This document shows positions 7,264 to 16,980 of a stretch of 37,104 nucleotides of DNA, piece by piece. The DNA lies in the IMG/VR virus record IMGVR_UViG_3300025395_000017, positions 1-37,104 of that record; one strand, given 5' to 3'. The position numbers were made by a program, and so were the translations under genes. How positions within the stretch are numbered: the first letter of the stretch is position 1; each line of letters starts with the position of its first letter. The DNA comes from a virus. The notes under the pieces were generated by a model. It did not search any database. It saw only the letters and a program-made list of their open reading frames with translations, and had not been told where the DNA came from.

Positions 7264-9792
7264 ATGCCAACCAAAATTCAACAAAGAGATTATTATAAGA
7301 TATTTTCAGGACACAACCAAAACGATGGTTATGAGAAGATACATTTGGGGTATGAAGCATCAACCACAGAAACAATACTAACAAAAGACCAATATACATA
7401 TTTTCATTATCCATATTTCTCTGAAAGCCACCCATTAAGCGCATCAACTTTAATAAATAATGGTGCTACTGCGGGGTCAATACCAGCAATGGCAGATAGG
7501 ATATATAAAAAACTTGGTGGATATGGAGACAATACACCTTGGGGAAATGCTACTGGATTAATAGATGGAACTTGGTTGTGTAGTTGGCTATATTCCCCTG
7601 CTGCTGATGTTGCTCCGCAGTGGCTTGATAGATATTATAGTCCAGGTAGAATTGCATATGAGGAAGCTTTAATGGGGCTTGTCGATTTTGGAACATATAT
7701 CACCTACGATTCCGCATTTATAGATATTCCAACTACTTTAATGTTAGAATCTGGTGTGTTATATACATATTTTCACAATGGAGAGTCAACTGCACAAAAT
7801 ATTGTATCTTCTTTTGCTGGAAATGATGGTTCACATTTACGCTTGGAGTCAAAAAATTGGAATATAAGTGCTACAGACACTTCAATATATAATAACCCAA
7901 TATCTTTTCCTAAATATAGCAAAGAATTCGTCACTACTCCAACAGACTACACAATTTACGAACCTTATGGTGCATTAAATTTATCAAACACCACATTTCT
8001 AGATGTTAGAGTTGGATATAACGAAAATCTTAATATAGATAATGAATTTACATTATCATTCGACGTAAAAAATGATGATTGGGCAAATGCAAGTTCATCA
8101 CAATTAGTAGGAAATTATACTGGAGAAGGGGGGTATGGAATATATTATGATAATTTAAAGTTCTTTTCCTTTTTTGTAATACCAGAAACATATTTTGGGC
8201 ATTTGTTATTTTTTAATCAAAATGGAAATGCGTATAACGACACCGGAACACAAAGCCTACCAAACATCCCAAGCAATCCATCACAAATCGCAATAAATGG
8301 GGAAAACGAATTATTTTTAATAGATAATACCTCAATATACAGTAAAGTTTATAAATGCAATCATCTTGGAAATATCCTTAATACATACACATTAAGTAGT
8401 ATTAACCAAGAAACATCAAATTGGATATTATCACTATCAGGTAATAATGTAGTGGTTGCTGGAACTACAGATCAAATACTTTATACATTTGATAATTATC
8501 TAAATCTGATTACTACCGAACCCTTTAATACCCAAAATTCATCAGATATACAAATAGCATACGATCTTGATGGAAATTTCGTAAGTATATCGGGTTGTAA
8601 CGATTTAAAATATGACAATATAGGACAACAATGGACAGTTGATACTAATGGGATATTATACTATGATGGAACTATATTTTCTACAATATCCGCTGTACAA
8701 AAAATTGCCATTGACCCCGAGAATAATTTGTGGGTGTTATCAGAAAAGAATACTGTTAATAAGATAAATGTAATTACAAAATCAATAATAAACACATTCG
8801 AAGTAGGAAATTTAAATGAAGATACAATAATAAAACGAAATATAAGTTTCATAAATTCCTATGATAGATCGACAAATTCGCAAAAATGGGTGGGTTTAAT
8901 TTTACATTATTCAACAACAGAAAAATTTTTATATCGAGTTTCTTTATTAGGAGATATTATTGATGTAAACCAATTAGAATCAAATATTAATGGATTGGCA
9001 TTTCCCGATCAAATAACACAGAAAAATAAATTTTCCTTTAATTTTGATGGAGATTTTACTGGATATGAATGGAAAAGGATATTTAATACGATATTGTATA
9101 ACAACAAGCCGCAATTAAAATTTAAAATCGCGGTATACCAACTTAATAATGTTGGAGACATAGGAAAAACAACAACATTAAGAACATACCAAGTTTCCGT
9201 TCCGGTAGATTCCTTTCTAGATAAAACTTGGTATGCTATAGTAGGAACATATAAAAATAATGTGATGAAATTAGGTATAAATTCTTTTAATAACGGAACT
9301 ACGAATATCCCGTATAATTATACAATAAATCCTCTAAAATTTAATGATATATTTTTCGGAACTTCTAATGGAAAATCATCAAATTTTAATTATGAAACAA
9401 ACACAACAAGTATAATATTTAATGGATACCTAAATAGAATACGTTTATATGATTATGAAATTCCAGAAGCTTTTCATATAGGATTCATTAAAGAATATTT
9501 GATAGCAGAAGATTTAATATGGGATATAGATACTGGAAATTTACAATACATAGAAAGAATTGAAAGATTTTTTAAACATAAACTATCTGGAGCAAAAAGC
9601 GGATTCTATAATATAAAACTTTCTGGTTTAAATATCACCGACCCAAATGCACGTTTATTAATAGAACAAAATATAAAAGCTGCGGTTGCATTAGTTCAAC
9701 CAGCACATACTGAATTGTTAAATATAGAATGGATCGAACCAAATTATAATATAGACAATGAAATATTAGAATTACATAATAAACTTATTTGA
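7264..9792 (+). CDS. LamG-like and beta-propeller tail fibre/baseplate protein
   Basis: 842 residues. The N-terminal 250 residues are unassigned and Trp/Tyr-rich. Residues about 255-325 look like the first half of a concanavalin/LamG sandwich (FTLSFDVK and following). Residues about 330-560 are propeller-like repeats, best seen as IAIDPENNLWVLSEKNT with the next strand NKINV. A second LamG-like region lies at about 630-755 (TWYAIVGTYKNN, then GYLNRIRLYDYEI). The last 85 residues (IERIERFFKHKLSGAKS onward) are a mixed helix/strand module of the kind that ends baseplate-associated proteins. Such domains bind glycans or protein surfaces. A TATAAATA element lies 8 nt upstream. Confidence 0.55.
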   Translation: MPTKIQQRDYYKIFSGHNQNDGYEKIHLGYEASTTETILTKDQYTYFHYPYFSESHPLSASTLINNGATAGSIPAMADRIYKKLGGYGDNTPWGNATGLIDGTWLCSWLYSPAADVAPQWLDRYYSPGRIAYEEALMGLVDFGTYITYDSAFIDIPTTLMLESGVLYTYFHNGESTAQNIVSSFAGNDGSHLRLESKNWNISATDTSIYNNPISFPKYSKEFVTTPTDYTIYEPYGALNLSNTTFLDVRVGYNENLNIDNEFTLSFDVKNDDWANASSSQLVGNYTGEGGYGIYYDNLKFFSFFVIPETYFGHLLFFNQNGNAYNDTGTQSLPNIPSNPSQIAINGENELFLIDNTSIYSKVYKCNHLGNILNTYTLSSINQETSNWILSLSGNNVVVAGTTDQILYTFDNYLNLITTEPFNTQNSSDIQIAYDLDGNFVSISGCNDLKYDNIGQQWTVDTNGILYYDGTIFSTISAVQKIAIDPENNLWVLSEKNTVNKINVITKSIINTFEVGNLNEDTIIKRNISFINSYDRSTNSQKWVGLILHYSTTEKFLYRVSLLGDIIDVNQLESNINGLAFPDQITQKNKFSFNFDGDFTGYEWKRIFNTILYNNKPQLKFKIAVYQLNNVGDIGKTTTLRTYQVSVPVDSFLDKTWYAIVGTYKNNVMKLGINSFNNGTTNIPYNYTINPLKFNDIFFGTSNGKSSNFNYETNTTSIIFNGYLNRIRLYDYEIPEAFHIGFIKEYLIAEDLIWDIDTGNLQYIERIERFFKHKLSGAKSGFYNIKLSGLNITDPNARLLIEQNIKAAVALVQPAHTELLNIEWIEPNYNIDNEILELHNKLI

Positions 9793-9809
9793 ACTAATAG
9801 ATTTTTATT

Positions 9810-9817
9810 AATAAATA
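9810..9817 (+). promoter_or_regulatory. T4-late-like promoter element
   Basis: AATAAATA, 6 nt before the ATG of the 1145-residue fibre gene. Confidence 0.45.
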
Positions 9818-9823
9818 ATACAA

Positions 9824-12800
9824 ATGTTAACCGCAATAGATATCAATTTTAAATTAAACAATCAAGATTCTTTAGAGAACTCTTCGTTTTATTTGTTGAC
9901 ATCCAACAATCTATATTCTGCTAAAATTTCTCCATATTCGTTTACAGTAGATTTAACTATACCAGACAATTATGTTATGTATTATATACTTAACCATAAT
10001 CCATCTACTATTTCATATGATATATCTTCATCTTTATTACTAAATTTATTAAGTGCTTCTTCAATATATCCTTCAGTTTGTTGTGTATCGTTAACATTGG
10101 AAGCCAGTGGATTGTCTGCAACAACAGATTTATCCGCTATAATTGTCCCATATTTTCTTTCAGTAGGAACTTTTGAAGCATTTCCATCGTTATATTTTGA
10201 TAATTTAGGAAACCAACAAATACTAACCCCTTCAAATTATAGACAAAATAGTATTGGAGTTCAATTCTATGGAGAAGGACACACAGAAACCATAAATTTA
10301 ACAGCACTATCAAGTTTATCTATAGGACAATCATACGTATGGTTTATTAATGGAAACACGACAGCATATCCAACAACAGCAATAAACCAAAATTATTCTA
10401 CAGTAAACATACAATCTTCTACAACCGGAATTATTACAAAAATTCCAATAGGATTACTAATTACGGATTATATATTTTTATCCAGTTCTCCCAAGTATTA
10501 TAGAGATGATATTACTGGAAATCCAATATATTATCCACATTATATTTCTACCATTGATCCTAATGGAACCGAATTACAATCTAACACCAAAACATTTCAA
10601 AGCATATATATATTGCCGTATGATATAGACATAAAATACAATTTTTATGCGGGTGCTAATGGGAAATTCCAATTACCAAAAACTCAAAATTTATCTGGAG
10701 ATTATGGTATAGAATGGTTTGATGCTACATTAACAGTATCTATAAGTGGAGAAAGTGTAGATACGTGTTATGGGCTACACGATACTATATGGAGATGGGA
10801 GGATTTAGACAAAAACAACCCCAATAACACTTTTGTAAATAAACCCTCTTCTTGGCACAACACAGAATTGACAGCAACATATCCTAAACATTGGGGATAT
10901 GAAGCGTCTGTATCTGCGACCAAAATTACACCAATACATAAAAAATTGGTATCGACTAAATGGGAATTGCAAAATGTTTCTACTAATTGGGCATATTCTC
11001 CATTTACGTATTATTACAACACAACTGGTTCAGAGAATTCTGATAATTATCCATATTTTTTACAATATAATAATGATGGAACCAACATAAACACTTGTAA
11101 TTTATATGATTCAAATATAATAAATGTTGGTGCAAATACGATTATTACATGTAGTCTTTCTGCACAACAAGGAACATGGAATACCAGAGATGTTGAAGTT
11201 GATGTATTAGGAAGCTTTACTATAGATTCTTCAAATTTAATTACCTTATATACTGCTAATAGATATGTATTAAGTGGGACGCAAATTACATTTCAAATTG
11301 TTGGATGGAATAAAAATACATTATACTATATAGACGATAGTGAACATGATTTGATAACAACATCAACTGAATTCTATACAATATCATATAAAACCCTTGG
11401 AACTAAAACGTTAAAAATCTCTGCCCAAAACATGTCAGGTATTGATACTTACAAGTTTGACAGCATTATAAATGTGGTTTCAGAATACGAAGCAACTAAT
11501 ATATCCGATGTTGAATATCGTTCAGAATATTCTCCATTAATTATTCCATACCCAACCCCTCCATATGTAGCTCCAAATGATTGGGCAGTAGAAGACAACA
11601 TAAATTCTATTATCAGTAAAATGTATCAAAATTTGAATTATCTGAACATTATAAGTTCTGTTCTAAATAGTGGATACACTGAATATTATGGTTGGCTCGG
11701 ATCAACAAATAATACAGTCGTAACATGCAATACAGAAAAAACTTGGGATGGACTAATGTGCAGCAACACAGAACAAATACTTTGGGACGATTTTAATTGC
11801 ACTACTGGAAGGTTTAGTGCTTGTGCAACATACGATTTTCTAACATCTTCATCAGCACAAACCACACAGAATTGTTTAGGGTTATATTGTATACCTTGGA
11901 ACTGGAAATCTTTAAAATCCACATCTCCAACATCAGAAGTTACGTGGGGCAACACAAAATTTGGAAAAACTTTTGCAAAAAAATGGGGGAATGACGGATC
12001 ATGCAAATCCTCAACTAATGATACGTTCGAAATCAAATCATGTTTAGATATAGGACAGTGGAACGTGAATATACAAAGTTCTAGAAATTCCGACACACCA
12101 ATAATCGATGATACATTCGAACAAATTAGATGTGGATTCAATACTTCTGTGCCATGTATATATACCGGAATAGCAAGTAAAAACAATATAATATATGCAA
12201 TATTATCGACACAAATAATGGTATTATCTTCTGATTATACCGCAACATTATTATCAAACGCAACAACAAACTATTATGGAGGATTCAACAAATTCCAAGA
12301 CCTTAAAGGAATTGCAATTGATAGTAAGGGTAAAATATTTGTATTGGATAGAACATTAGGAAAGGTTTTTGGTATGACGTTAGATTTATCCTCAGATTCT
12401 CCTTGGACTATATACACAGAATGGGGAGGAGTTGGTGGGATCAACTCAACAACTAAATTTTATCATCCAAATGATATATACATAGACCAAAATGATAATG
12501 TATATATTACAGATACTGGAAATCATTGTATTAAGAAATTCACAAATAATGGTATATGGACTAATACTATTATTGATGAGGATTTTAACATAAACTACCC
12601 ATTGAGTGTTATTACTGATAAAAATGGATTACTTCATGTATTAACAACCAAAGAAATACGGGTATATAACAACAATTATACATTAGAATTTGTTTATAAT
12701 TTTACTCAATACTCATCCGAAGTTCCAATTAAAATAAATTCTAGTTATAGCAAAGATTGTGTATATGTAACATTTAAAACCCAAGTATTAAAATTCTTTA

Positions 12801-13261
12801 AGAATGGTGCATTTGCTGGATATATATTAGACGGAACAAGATCATGTGTCGAATCTACTATATGCGCTATTCAAGACGAATATCGAAATATATTAATTCC
12901 TGATGGAGATAAAATCATAAAATTTGTAGATATATTATCACGGAATAGAAAAAATGTAGACTTACCCGCATCATATTGGAATCTAAATGATATGTTAATA
13001 CACAAAGAAGAATATATACAGAATTGGATATACAACAAAAGTCTACAAAAAGTTTGGGATAACATAGAAATATTCAGAAATACGTTAATGTTTGATGATA
13101 ATATTCCATGTAAAAAACCATCTACGTTTATTCATCCAAAAACTGATATTTTCATAGGACAAAATGAAATCGTGTCATATACTGTATTAAATAGACTTGT
13201 TGGGTATCTTTGGGACAATTTTAACACATTATTGTCATATTTCGACCCAAACTGTAAATAA
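9824..13261 (+). CDS. Large NHL-repeat/PKD-like tail fibre protein
   Basis: 1145 residues, the longest protein on the + strand. Immunoglobulin/PKD-like beta domains occupy much of the first 560 residues. Two copies of the Cys/Trp module C-x-G-x5-W-x-W-x2-L lie at 315-328 and 684-697; the second closely resembles that of the 468-residue protein. NHL-type propeller blades are clear at about 816-945, for example GIAIDSKGKIFVLD and NDIYIDQNDNVYITDTGNH. The C-terminal 140 residues are helical, with Trp/Asn repeats. The combination resembles the 1001-residue minus-strand protein, which also couples PKD and propeller domains to a helical tail. Likely a fibre or host-range component. An AATAAATA element lies 6 nt upstream. 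Confidence 0.6.
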   Translation: MLTAIDINFKLNNQDSLENSSFYLLTSNNLYSAKISPYSFTVDLTIPDNYVMYYILNHNPSTISYDISSSLLLNLLSASSIYPSVCCVSLTLEASGLSATTDLSAIIVPYFLSVGTFEAFPSLYFDNLGNQQILTPSNYRQNSIGVQFYGEGHTETINLTALSSLSIGQSYVWFINGNTTAYPTTAINQNYSTVNIQSSTTGIITKIPIGLLITDYIFLSSSPKYYRDDITGNPIYYPHYISTIDPNGTELQSNTKTFQSIYILPYDIDIKYNFYAGANGKFQLPKTQNLSGDYGIEWFDATLTVSISGESVDTCYGLHDTIWRWEDLDKNNPNNTFVNKPSSWHNTELTATYPKHWGYEASVSATKITPIHKKLVSTKWELQNVSTNWAYSPFTYYYNTTGSENSDNYPYFLQYNNDGTNINTCNLYDSNIINVGANTIITCSLSAQQGTWNTRDVEVDVLGSFTIDSSNLITLYTANRYVLSGTQITFQIVGWNKNTLYYIDDSEHDLITTSTEFYTISYKTLGTKTLKISAQNMSGIDTYKFDSIINVVSEYEATNISDVEYRSEYSPLIIPYPTPPYVAPNDWAVEDNINSIISKMYQNLNYLNIISSVLNSGYTEYYGWLGSTNNTVVTCNTEKTWDGLMCSNTEQILWDDFNCTTGRFSACATYDFLTSSSAQTTQNCLGLYCIPWNWKSLKSTSPTSEVTWGNTKFGKTFAKKWGNDGSCKSSTNDTFEIKSCLDIGQWNVNIQSSRNSDTPIIDDTFEQIRCGFNTSVPCIYTGIASKNNIIYAILSTQIMVLSSDYTATLLSNATTNYYGGFNKFQDLKGIAIDSKGKIFVLDRTLGKVFGMTLDLSSDSPWTIYTEWGGVGGINSTTKFYHPNDIYIDQNDNVYITDTGNHCIKKFTNNGIWTNTIIDEDFNINYPLSVITDKNGLLHVLTTKEIRVYNNNYTLEFVYNFTQYSSEVPIKINSSYSKDCVYVTFKTQVLKFFKNGAFAGYILDGTRSCVESTICAIQDEYRNILIPDGDKIIKFVDILSRNRKNVDLPASYWNLNDMLIHKEEYIQNWIYNKSLQKVWDNIEIFRNTLMFDDNIPCKKPSTFIHPKTDIFIGQNEIVSYTVLNRLVGYLWDNFNTLLSYFDPNCK

Positions 13262-13264
13262 TAC

Positions 13265-13272
13265 GATAAATA
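13265..13272 (+). promoter_or_regulatory. T4-late-like promoter element
   Basis: GATAAATA, 10 nt before the ATG of the collar-domain fibre gene, in a 21-nt intergenic gap. Confidence 0.5.
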
Positions 13273-13282
13273 ATACAAATAT

Positions 13283-13792
13283 ATGGCATGTTCAATCGTT
13301 CAATCTATAGCATCTACAGAATGTGTAGGAAATTCATTAGTAAAAATTAATGGAAATTTTTCGGCATTGGAAACTGCTGTATGTGAATTACAGAACAGTT
13401 CAAATATTCCAGTTGGTGGAATTATAATGTATTCTGGATCATTATCAAATTTCACTTTAGGCGTTGGTACCACTCCTGATCTTATTAATTTTGCACTTTG
13501 TGATGGAACTAACGGGACACCAGATTTGCGCGACAGATTTGTATTGGGATCAACAACTACTATAGCAGTTTCTGGTGGTTCATCAACTACAACTTTAACA
13601 ATAGATCAAATACCTCCACACCAACATAGCCAAGATGGTAATAATGCATGGGGAGTCGGAACTGGTTCTGGTAACGGAAGTCCCGCACTTCGTCAAGGAT
13701 ATGGTGGTTCTACTGGATGGACTGGTGGAGGACAACCATTTAGCATAATGCCTCCATATTTAAAATTAGCATACATAATGAGGATAGTATAA
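13283..13792 (+). CDS. Tail collar domain short fibre protein
   Basis: 169 residues. Residues 1-40 form the short N-terminal module shared with three other small proteins here (ECVGNSLVKINGNFSALE). The rest is a phage tail-collar domain: FALCDGTNGTPDLRDRFVLG, then QIPPHQHSQ, a Gly/Ser-rich loop, and a C-terminal MPPYLKLAYIMRI strand. In T4-type short tail fibres the His-x-His residues bind metal along the trimer axis; here H108, H110 and the Gly-rich insertion fit that. It may trimerise through the collar domain and attach to the baseplate or a longer fibre by the N-terminal module. A GATAAATA element lies 10 nt upstream; the next gene follows after 3 nt. Confidence 0.85.
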   Translation: MACSIVQSIASTECVGNSLVKINGNFSALETAVCELQNSSNIPVGGIIMYSGSLSNFTLGVGTTPDLINFALCDGTNGTPDLRDRFVLGSTTTIAVSGGSSTTTLTIDQIPPHQHSQDGNNAWGVGTGSGNGSPALRQGYGGSTGWTGGGQPFSIMPPYLKLAYIMRIV

Positions 13793-13795
13793 ATT

Positions 13796-14353
13796 ATGAG
13801 CAATTGTGGATTTACATCATTAATAGACATAAATTCTTATCTTGGAGACTCGTTACTAACTATTAATAACAATATGAGTTCTCTTGATATTAATTCATCG
13901 GACTTATACACATTACTAACATTTTTAACGGGTGAAGTGTTAAAATCTAATAATACAATATTGTCTACGGATAATATTATTACTAGTATGGTATTATCCG
14001 CAATTATTGGAACAAAATTTTGTCTTATTACATCAACCGGAACATTATTAACAAGTATAAGCGCAGATTTTGTAAATAATACAAACTATCAAATTGAAAC
14101 ATTTACAATACCAAATTCTATATATAACGACACAACAAAAATCGCCACTAGTGCAAGTTTATTGATATTCAGCACTACTATATCATCAACACCTTCTGGT
14201 TATAATAATTCTATACTATTTACTATAGAAGGTATTGGTGGAGTCACAAAGTTCATACTACCAAAAAACCAAACATATAACTATTCTTGGTATTTCAAAA
14301 ATAATATAGGAATAACAGAAATCTCTAACATTTATTTGATAGGATATATATAA
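13796..14353 (+). CDS. Small fibre protein with shared N-terminal module
   Basis: 185 residues. The N-terminus carries a divergent copy of the shared module (YLGDSLLTINNNMSSLD) with Tyr in place of the usual Cys. The C-terminus, FILPKNQTYNYSWYFKN ending in IYLIGYI, parallels the end of the next protein (IMLPKQALYTWNWRFF ending in VEIIGYF), so the two are probably paralogues with the same C-terminal beta fold. It starts 3 nt after the collar protein and ends 4 nt before the next gene. Function is inferred from context. Confidence 0.55.
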   Translation: MSNCGFTSLIDINSYLGDSLLTINNNMSSLDINSSDLYTLLTFLTGEVLKSNNTILSTDNIITSMVLSAIIGTKFCLITSTGTLLTSISADFVNNTNYQIETFTIPNSIYNDTTKIATSASLLIFSTTISSTPSGYNNSILFTIEGIGGVTKFILPKNQTYNYSWYFKNNIGITEISNIYLIGYI

Positions 14354-14357
14354 CAAT

Positions 14358-15026
14358 ATGAGTAATTTAAATTTAACACAACAAATACAAGAAACTATGT
14401 GTATTGGTGATTCATTACCAATATTAAACAACAATTTTACGAATTTAGATAACATAACATGCAATCTTAGTTCTATTTCATCTTCTATTATTACTAATAT
14501 AACTGCATTAGGAAATCTCTTCTCGACTAATATATCAGGAATAACTAATCTATTGAACAATGCAGTAGTTGGAGTATCCGCAACAGGAATTACATCACTA
14601 TCATCGACTATTAATATGTTTAGTAGAACTATGGTAAGTGTAAGAGGATCAACTCAATGTTATATGCCTAATGATGCATATCCTTTTGTGGGATATACTG
14701 GAACCATAACACTACCAACAAATGTTCCAAATACTGCAAATTATATTATTTTACGAGCGAATATTTCCGACCAAAGTTATGTTGATCTATCACAAGTAAA
14801 TAGTCACGATGCGCCAGCAGAATTCAAAATCAATGGATATACAATCCCTGTCACAAAAAATCCTATCTCAACACTTAATGGCGCATCGTATATAATGTTA
14901 CCAAAACAAGCATTATACACTTGGAATTGGAGGTTTTTTTATACACAATCGATAACTACAGGATATTGCACACCAATGTCTTGCGTGAATACCCCATTTA
15001 ATGTAGAAATTATTGGATATTTTTAA
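14358..15026 (+). CDS. Small fibre protein, paralogue of preceding gene
   Basis: 222 residues. The N-terminal module reads MCIGDSLPILNNNFTNLD at about 14-31. A Ser/Ile/Asn-rich heptad-like region follows (about 35-85), which could be a short coiled coil of a trimeric fibre. The C-terminal 140 residues are beta-rich and end like the 185-residue protein, although longer. Four Cys residues cluster near the C-terminus, two as CTPMSC. This is the last gene of the fibre block; the next gene has its own late-like element. Confidence 0.55.
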   Translation: MSNLNLTQQIQETMCIGDSLPILNNNFTNLDNITCNLSSISSSIITNITALGNLFSTNISGITNLLNNAVVGVSATGITSLSSTINMFSRTMVSVRGSTQCYMPNDAYPFVGYTGTITLPTNVPNTANYIILRANISDQSYVDLSQVNSHDAPAEFKINGYTIPVTKNPISTLNGASYIMLPKQALYTWNWRFFYTQSITTGYCTPMSCVNTPFNVEIIGYF

Positions 15027-15054
15027 TACAACAAACAAAAAAGATACAAAAAGA

Positions 15055-15062
15055 GATAAATA
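15055..15062 (+). promoter_or_regulatory. T4-late-like promoter element
   Basis: GATAAATA, 11 nt before the ATG of the acidic scaffold-like gene. Confidence 0.5.
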
Positions 15063-15073
15063 ATATTATAACT

Positions 15074-15952
15074 ATGAAAAATGAACTATCAAACATTTAT
15101 ACAAACCAAGTGTTAATCAGCGAATCAAAAACAAAGAATTCTGCTAAATCAGCACCTACAGTAAAAGGTAACAAAGGCGCAACCACCAAGGGAGAATTGG
15201 AAGGTGCCGCAAAAGCTAAACCTACCAAAGGCGCAACAGAAAAGGTATCAAAAGATATCAAAAAACCAACTGAAGACAAAAAAATGTCACAAGTAAAAGG
15301 AAAACCAACTAAAATGAAAGAAAGTGCAATTCCACAAGCGTTCGACCAAATATTCCAAAGCATTATCAACGAAGAATTTGGTGATGATTTTGCAATAGAT
15401 GGGGATAAAGTAGAAGATGATCTTTCTGCTGGTGATGAATATGGTGATGAATTAGGAGACGATACCGATAAATCCACAGAAGAAGAAACCGAAGAAGGTG
15501 GAGAAGAGGAAGCAGAAGAAAGTGAAGATCAAGTTGCGGATGATTTAAAGGCTGTTGTTGCTCAATTACAAGACTTAATTTCTAAACTTACTGGTGCGGA
15601 AGAAGAGGAAGAAGCACACGAAGAAGGCGAAGGTGAAGAAGAAGAAAAGGAGGAGGAAGAAACCGAAGTAGCACCTGAAAAGGAAGAAGAGGCTGCTCCA
15701 TATGAAGAATCATTAGATTTAAAAGGAACTCTTTCTGAATTAAGCAAGAGTTTAGGTCAACTTCTTCAAAAGAAGGACAATAAAGTAAAAGGAACATTAG
15801 GAAAAGCCAAAGGTGGTAAAGCAAGTGAAGGAAACATCCCCGAACAAGATGGAACACCAAAAGCGTTCAATCCTGACATTAAGAAATTACAGAACCCAAA
15901 AGGTGCAAATACAGTTTCAACAATCAAGAAAGGCGAATACCTTTTCAAATAA
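15074..15952 (+). CDS. Highly acidic prohead core/scaffold-like protein
   Basis: 292 residues of strongly segregated charge. Residues 1-16 (MKNELSNIYTNQVLIS) end in I-S-E, a T4-type prohead protease site. Residues about 18-95 are Lys/Ala/Gly/Thr-rich with repeated KGAT and KPTK. Residues about 115-215 are Glu/Asp-rich, with runs of Glu, flanking one short hydrophobic helix (VAQLQDLISKL); another leucine-rich helix (LDLKGTLSELSKSLGQLL) follows. T4 core proteins gp22, gp67 and gp68 are likewise acidic, helical and proteolysed, so a scaffold or internal head role is plausible but not proven. The acidic stretch makes the coding strand very purine-rich. A GATAAATA lies 11 nt upstream and a strong terminator 20 nt downstream. 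Confidence 0.55.
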   Translation: MKNELSNIYTNQVLISESKTKNSAKSAPTVKGNKGATTKGELEGAAKAKPTKGATEKVSKDIKKPTEDKKMSQVKGKPTKMKESAIPQAFDQIFQSIINEEFGDDFAIDGDKVEDDLSAGDEYGDELGDDTDKSTEEETEEGGEEEAEESEDQVADDLKAVVAQLQDLISKLTGAEEEEEAHEEGEGEEEEKEEEETEVAPEKEEEAAPYEESLDLKGTLSELSKSLGQLLQKKDNKVKGTLGKAKGGKASEGNIPEQDGTPKAFNPDIKKLQNPKGANTVSTIKKGEYLFK

Positions 15953-15972
15953 AATAAAAATATAGTTCATTC

Positions 15973-16006
15973 AAACCCGCTCATTGTTATGATGAGCGGG
16001 TTTTTT
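15973..16006 (+). terminator. Strong intrinsic terminator after scaffold-like gene
   Basis: A perfect 12-bp stem (AAACCCGCTCAT / ATGAGCGGGTTT) with a 7-nt loop TGTTATG is followed by a run of T (16001-16006). It lies 20 nt after the acidic gene and before the neck gene. Confidence 0.93.
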
Positions 16007-16008
16007 CG

Positions 16009-16016
16009 TTAAATAA
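16009..16016 (+). promoter_or_regulatory. T4-late-like promoter element
   Basis: TTAAATAA directly after the terminator and 5 nt before the neck gene ATG. It is weaker than the GATAAATA copies, but a new start is needed here because the terminator closes the previous unit. Confidence 0.4.
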
Positions 16017-16021
16017 TATAT

Positions 16022-16708
16022 ATGGATAAAGTTCGTTATTTAAATAAAGATATTAACGCAAACGAGCGTAATAATTTTAGTCTATGGTGGAAAGAACAAA
16101 TTGAACATTACGGAACCGAAACGAATTATTATACTAATGGATATACGTTAACTTCTCAAGATTTTATATACGGAGAAGACCCAACTGCGAAATTCTTAAG
16201 TGCTGGAAAGATTATAATGGTAACAAATATCACTAACGATTCAATTTTATTATCAAAATTTGGTGTTATGGCAGATTGTGATATGACTGCGGTAATACAT
16301 ATATCAAGTTTTTATGAGAATTTTGGCCCAGGAACAGAACCAAAAGCAGGTGATTTAATTGAATTGTCTGAATATGGGGGATATGGAGATAGACCAAATG
16401 GAAGGGGAGCACCCATATATGAAATCACAGAAAGAGATGATGAATATCTTCCAATGACTAATAGATTATTGGGACATTATGTTTTTTACATTAAATGTAA
16501 GAGATTCGAATACAGTTTCGAATCTGGTGTTCATGCAGAACCTCTTAATAATCAAGTTAACGATACTACTGCATTTGGTAGATTGTCGGGTGGTTCTAAT
16601 CCTGAAGAAATCACACCATCTCCAAATGCATCAAATGCTGATATCGAAGGTGCTAAATTATTCGACTACAATCAGAATACGTTATCTAGTCCATATGGGA
16701 ACTATTAA
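16022..16708 (+). CDS. Neck protein, gp14-like
   Basis: 228 residues. The order of features matches T4-type gp14 neck proteins: an N-terminal helix with EQIEHYGTETNYY, then FIYGEDPTAKF, a beta region with LLSKFGVMADCD, the segment KAGDLIELSE, YEITERDD, and a final FYIKCKRFEYSFE. The C-terminal 60 residues are Asn/Pro/Ser-rich and probably flexible. In T4, gp13 and gp14 complete the head after packaging and let the tail join. The gene follows the scaffold-like gene and its terminator, with TTAAATAA 5 nt upstream. It ends in TTAA shared with the convergent gene. Confidence 0.7.
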   Translation: MDKVRYLNKDINANERNNFSLWWKEQIEHYGTETNYYTNGYTLTSQDFIYGEDPTAKFLSAGKIIMVTNITNDSILLSKFGVMADCDMTAVIHISSFYENFGPGTEPKAGDLIELSEYGGYGDRPNGRGAPIYEITERDDEYLPMTNRLLGHYVFYIKCKRFEYSFESGVHAEPLNNQVNDTTAFGRLSGGSNPEEITPSPNASNADIEGAKLFDYNQNTLSSPYGNY

Positions 16709-16974
16709 AGCCCCCAAGAATTATTCGAGGATCGAGCAGCAGTAACATCCGTAATATCAAAATATATTGTAGTAGAAGTTCCGACAGATTCGACTAAAAA
16801 TGCTCGGACTTTTTGCATTTTACGAGTTTGTGGGTCTATTCTATCTATCGTTGTCTCGTTTCCAATAAAATATTCTTTATTTCCAAACTCTCTAGCAATA
16901 GCAGTTCTTAAAAATTGTGAAATGTCTTCGCTTCCTACTTGTGCTGCGGATACTTTATAAACTTTAGGTTCCAT
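16705..16974 (-). CDS. Hypothetical protein (89 aa) convergent with neck gene
   Basis: 89 residues, not recognised. It has an N-terminal helix, a mixed middle (FGNKEYFIGNETTIDRI) and a C-terminal strand region, with no membrane segment or Cys. It overlaps the end of the neck gene by the four bases TTAA. TATAAATT lies 6 nt before the ATG on this strand, the spacing of the late-like elements, so it may be a late gene with a virion or assembly role. Confidence 0.5.
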   Translation of the reverse strand: MEPKVYKVSAAQVGSEDISQFLRTAIAREFGNKEYFIGNETTIDRIDPQTRKMQKVRAFLVESVGTSTTIYFDITDVTAARSSNNSWGL

Positions 16975-16980
16975 ATTATT

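Noticed and set aside
11686-12186. 166-aa minus-strand ORF inside the large fibre gene
   Set aside because: Shadow of the plus-strand gene; low-complexity Val/Leu/Ser composition and no promoter-like element upstream.
4528-13261. Bacterial adhesin or S-layer island instead of phage genes
   Set aside because: PKD, LamG-like and NHL domains occur in bacterial surface proteins, but no signal peptides are present and the block is joined to collar fibre, neck and baseplate genes.
15097-15860. Long minus-strand ORFs opposite the acidic gene (15097-15477, 15562-15747, 15588-15860)
   Set aside because: They mirror the Glu/Lys-rich codons of the plus-strand gene, giving Ser/Leu/Phe-rich shadow proteins without any domain or start context.
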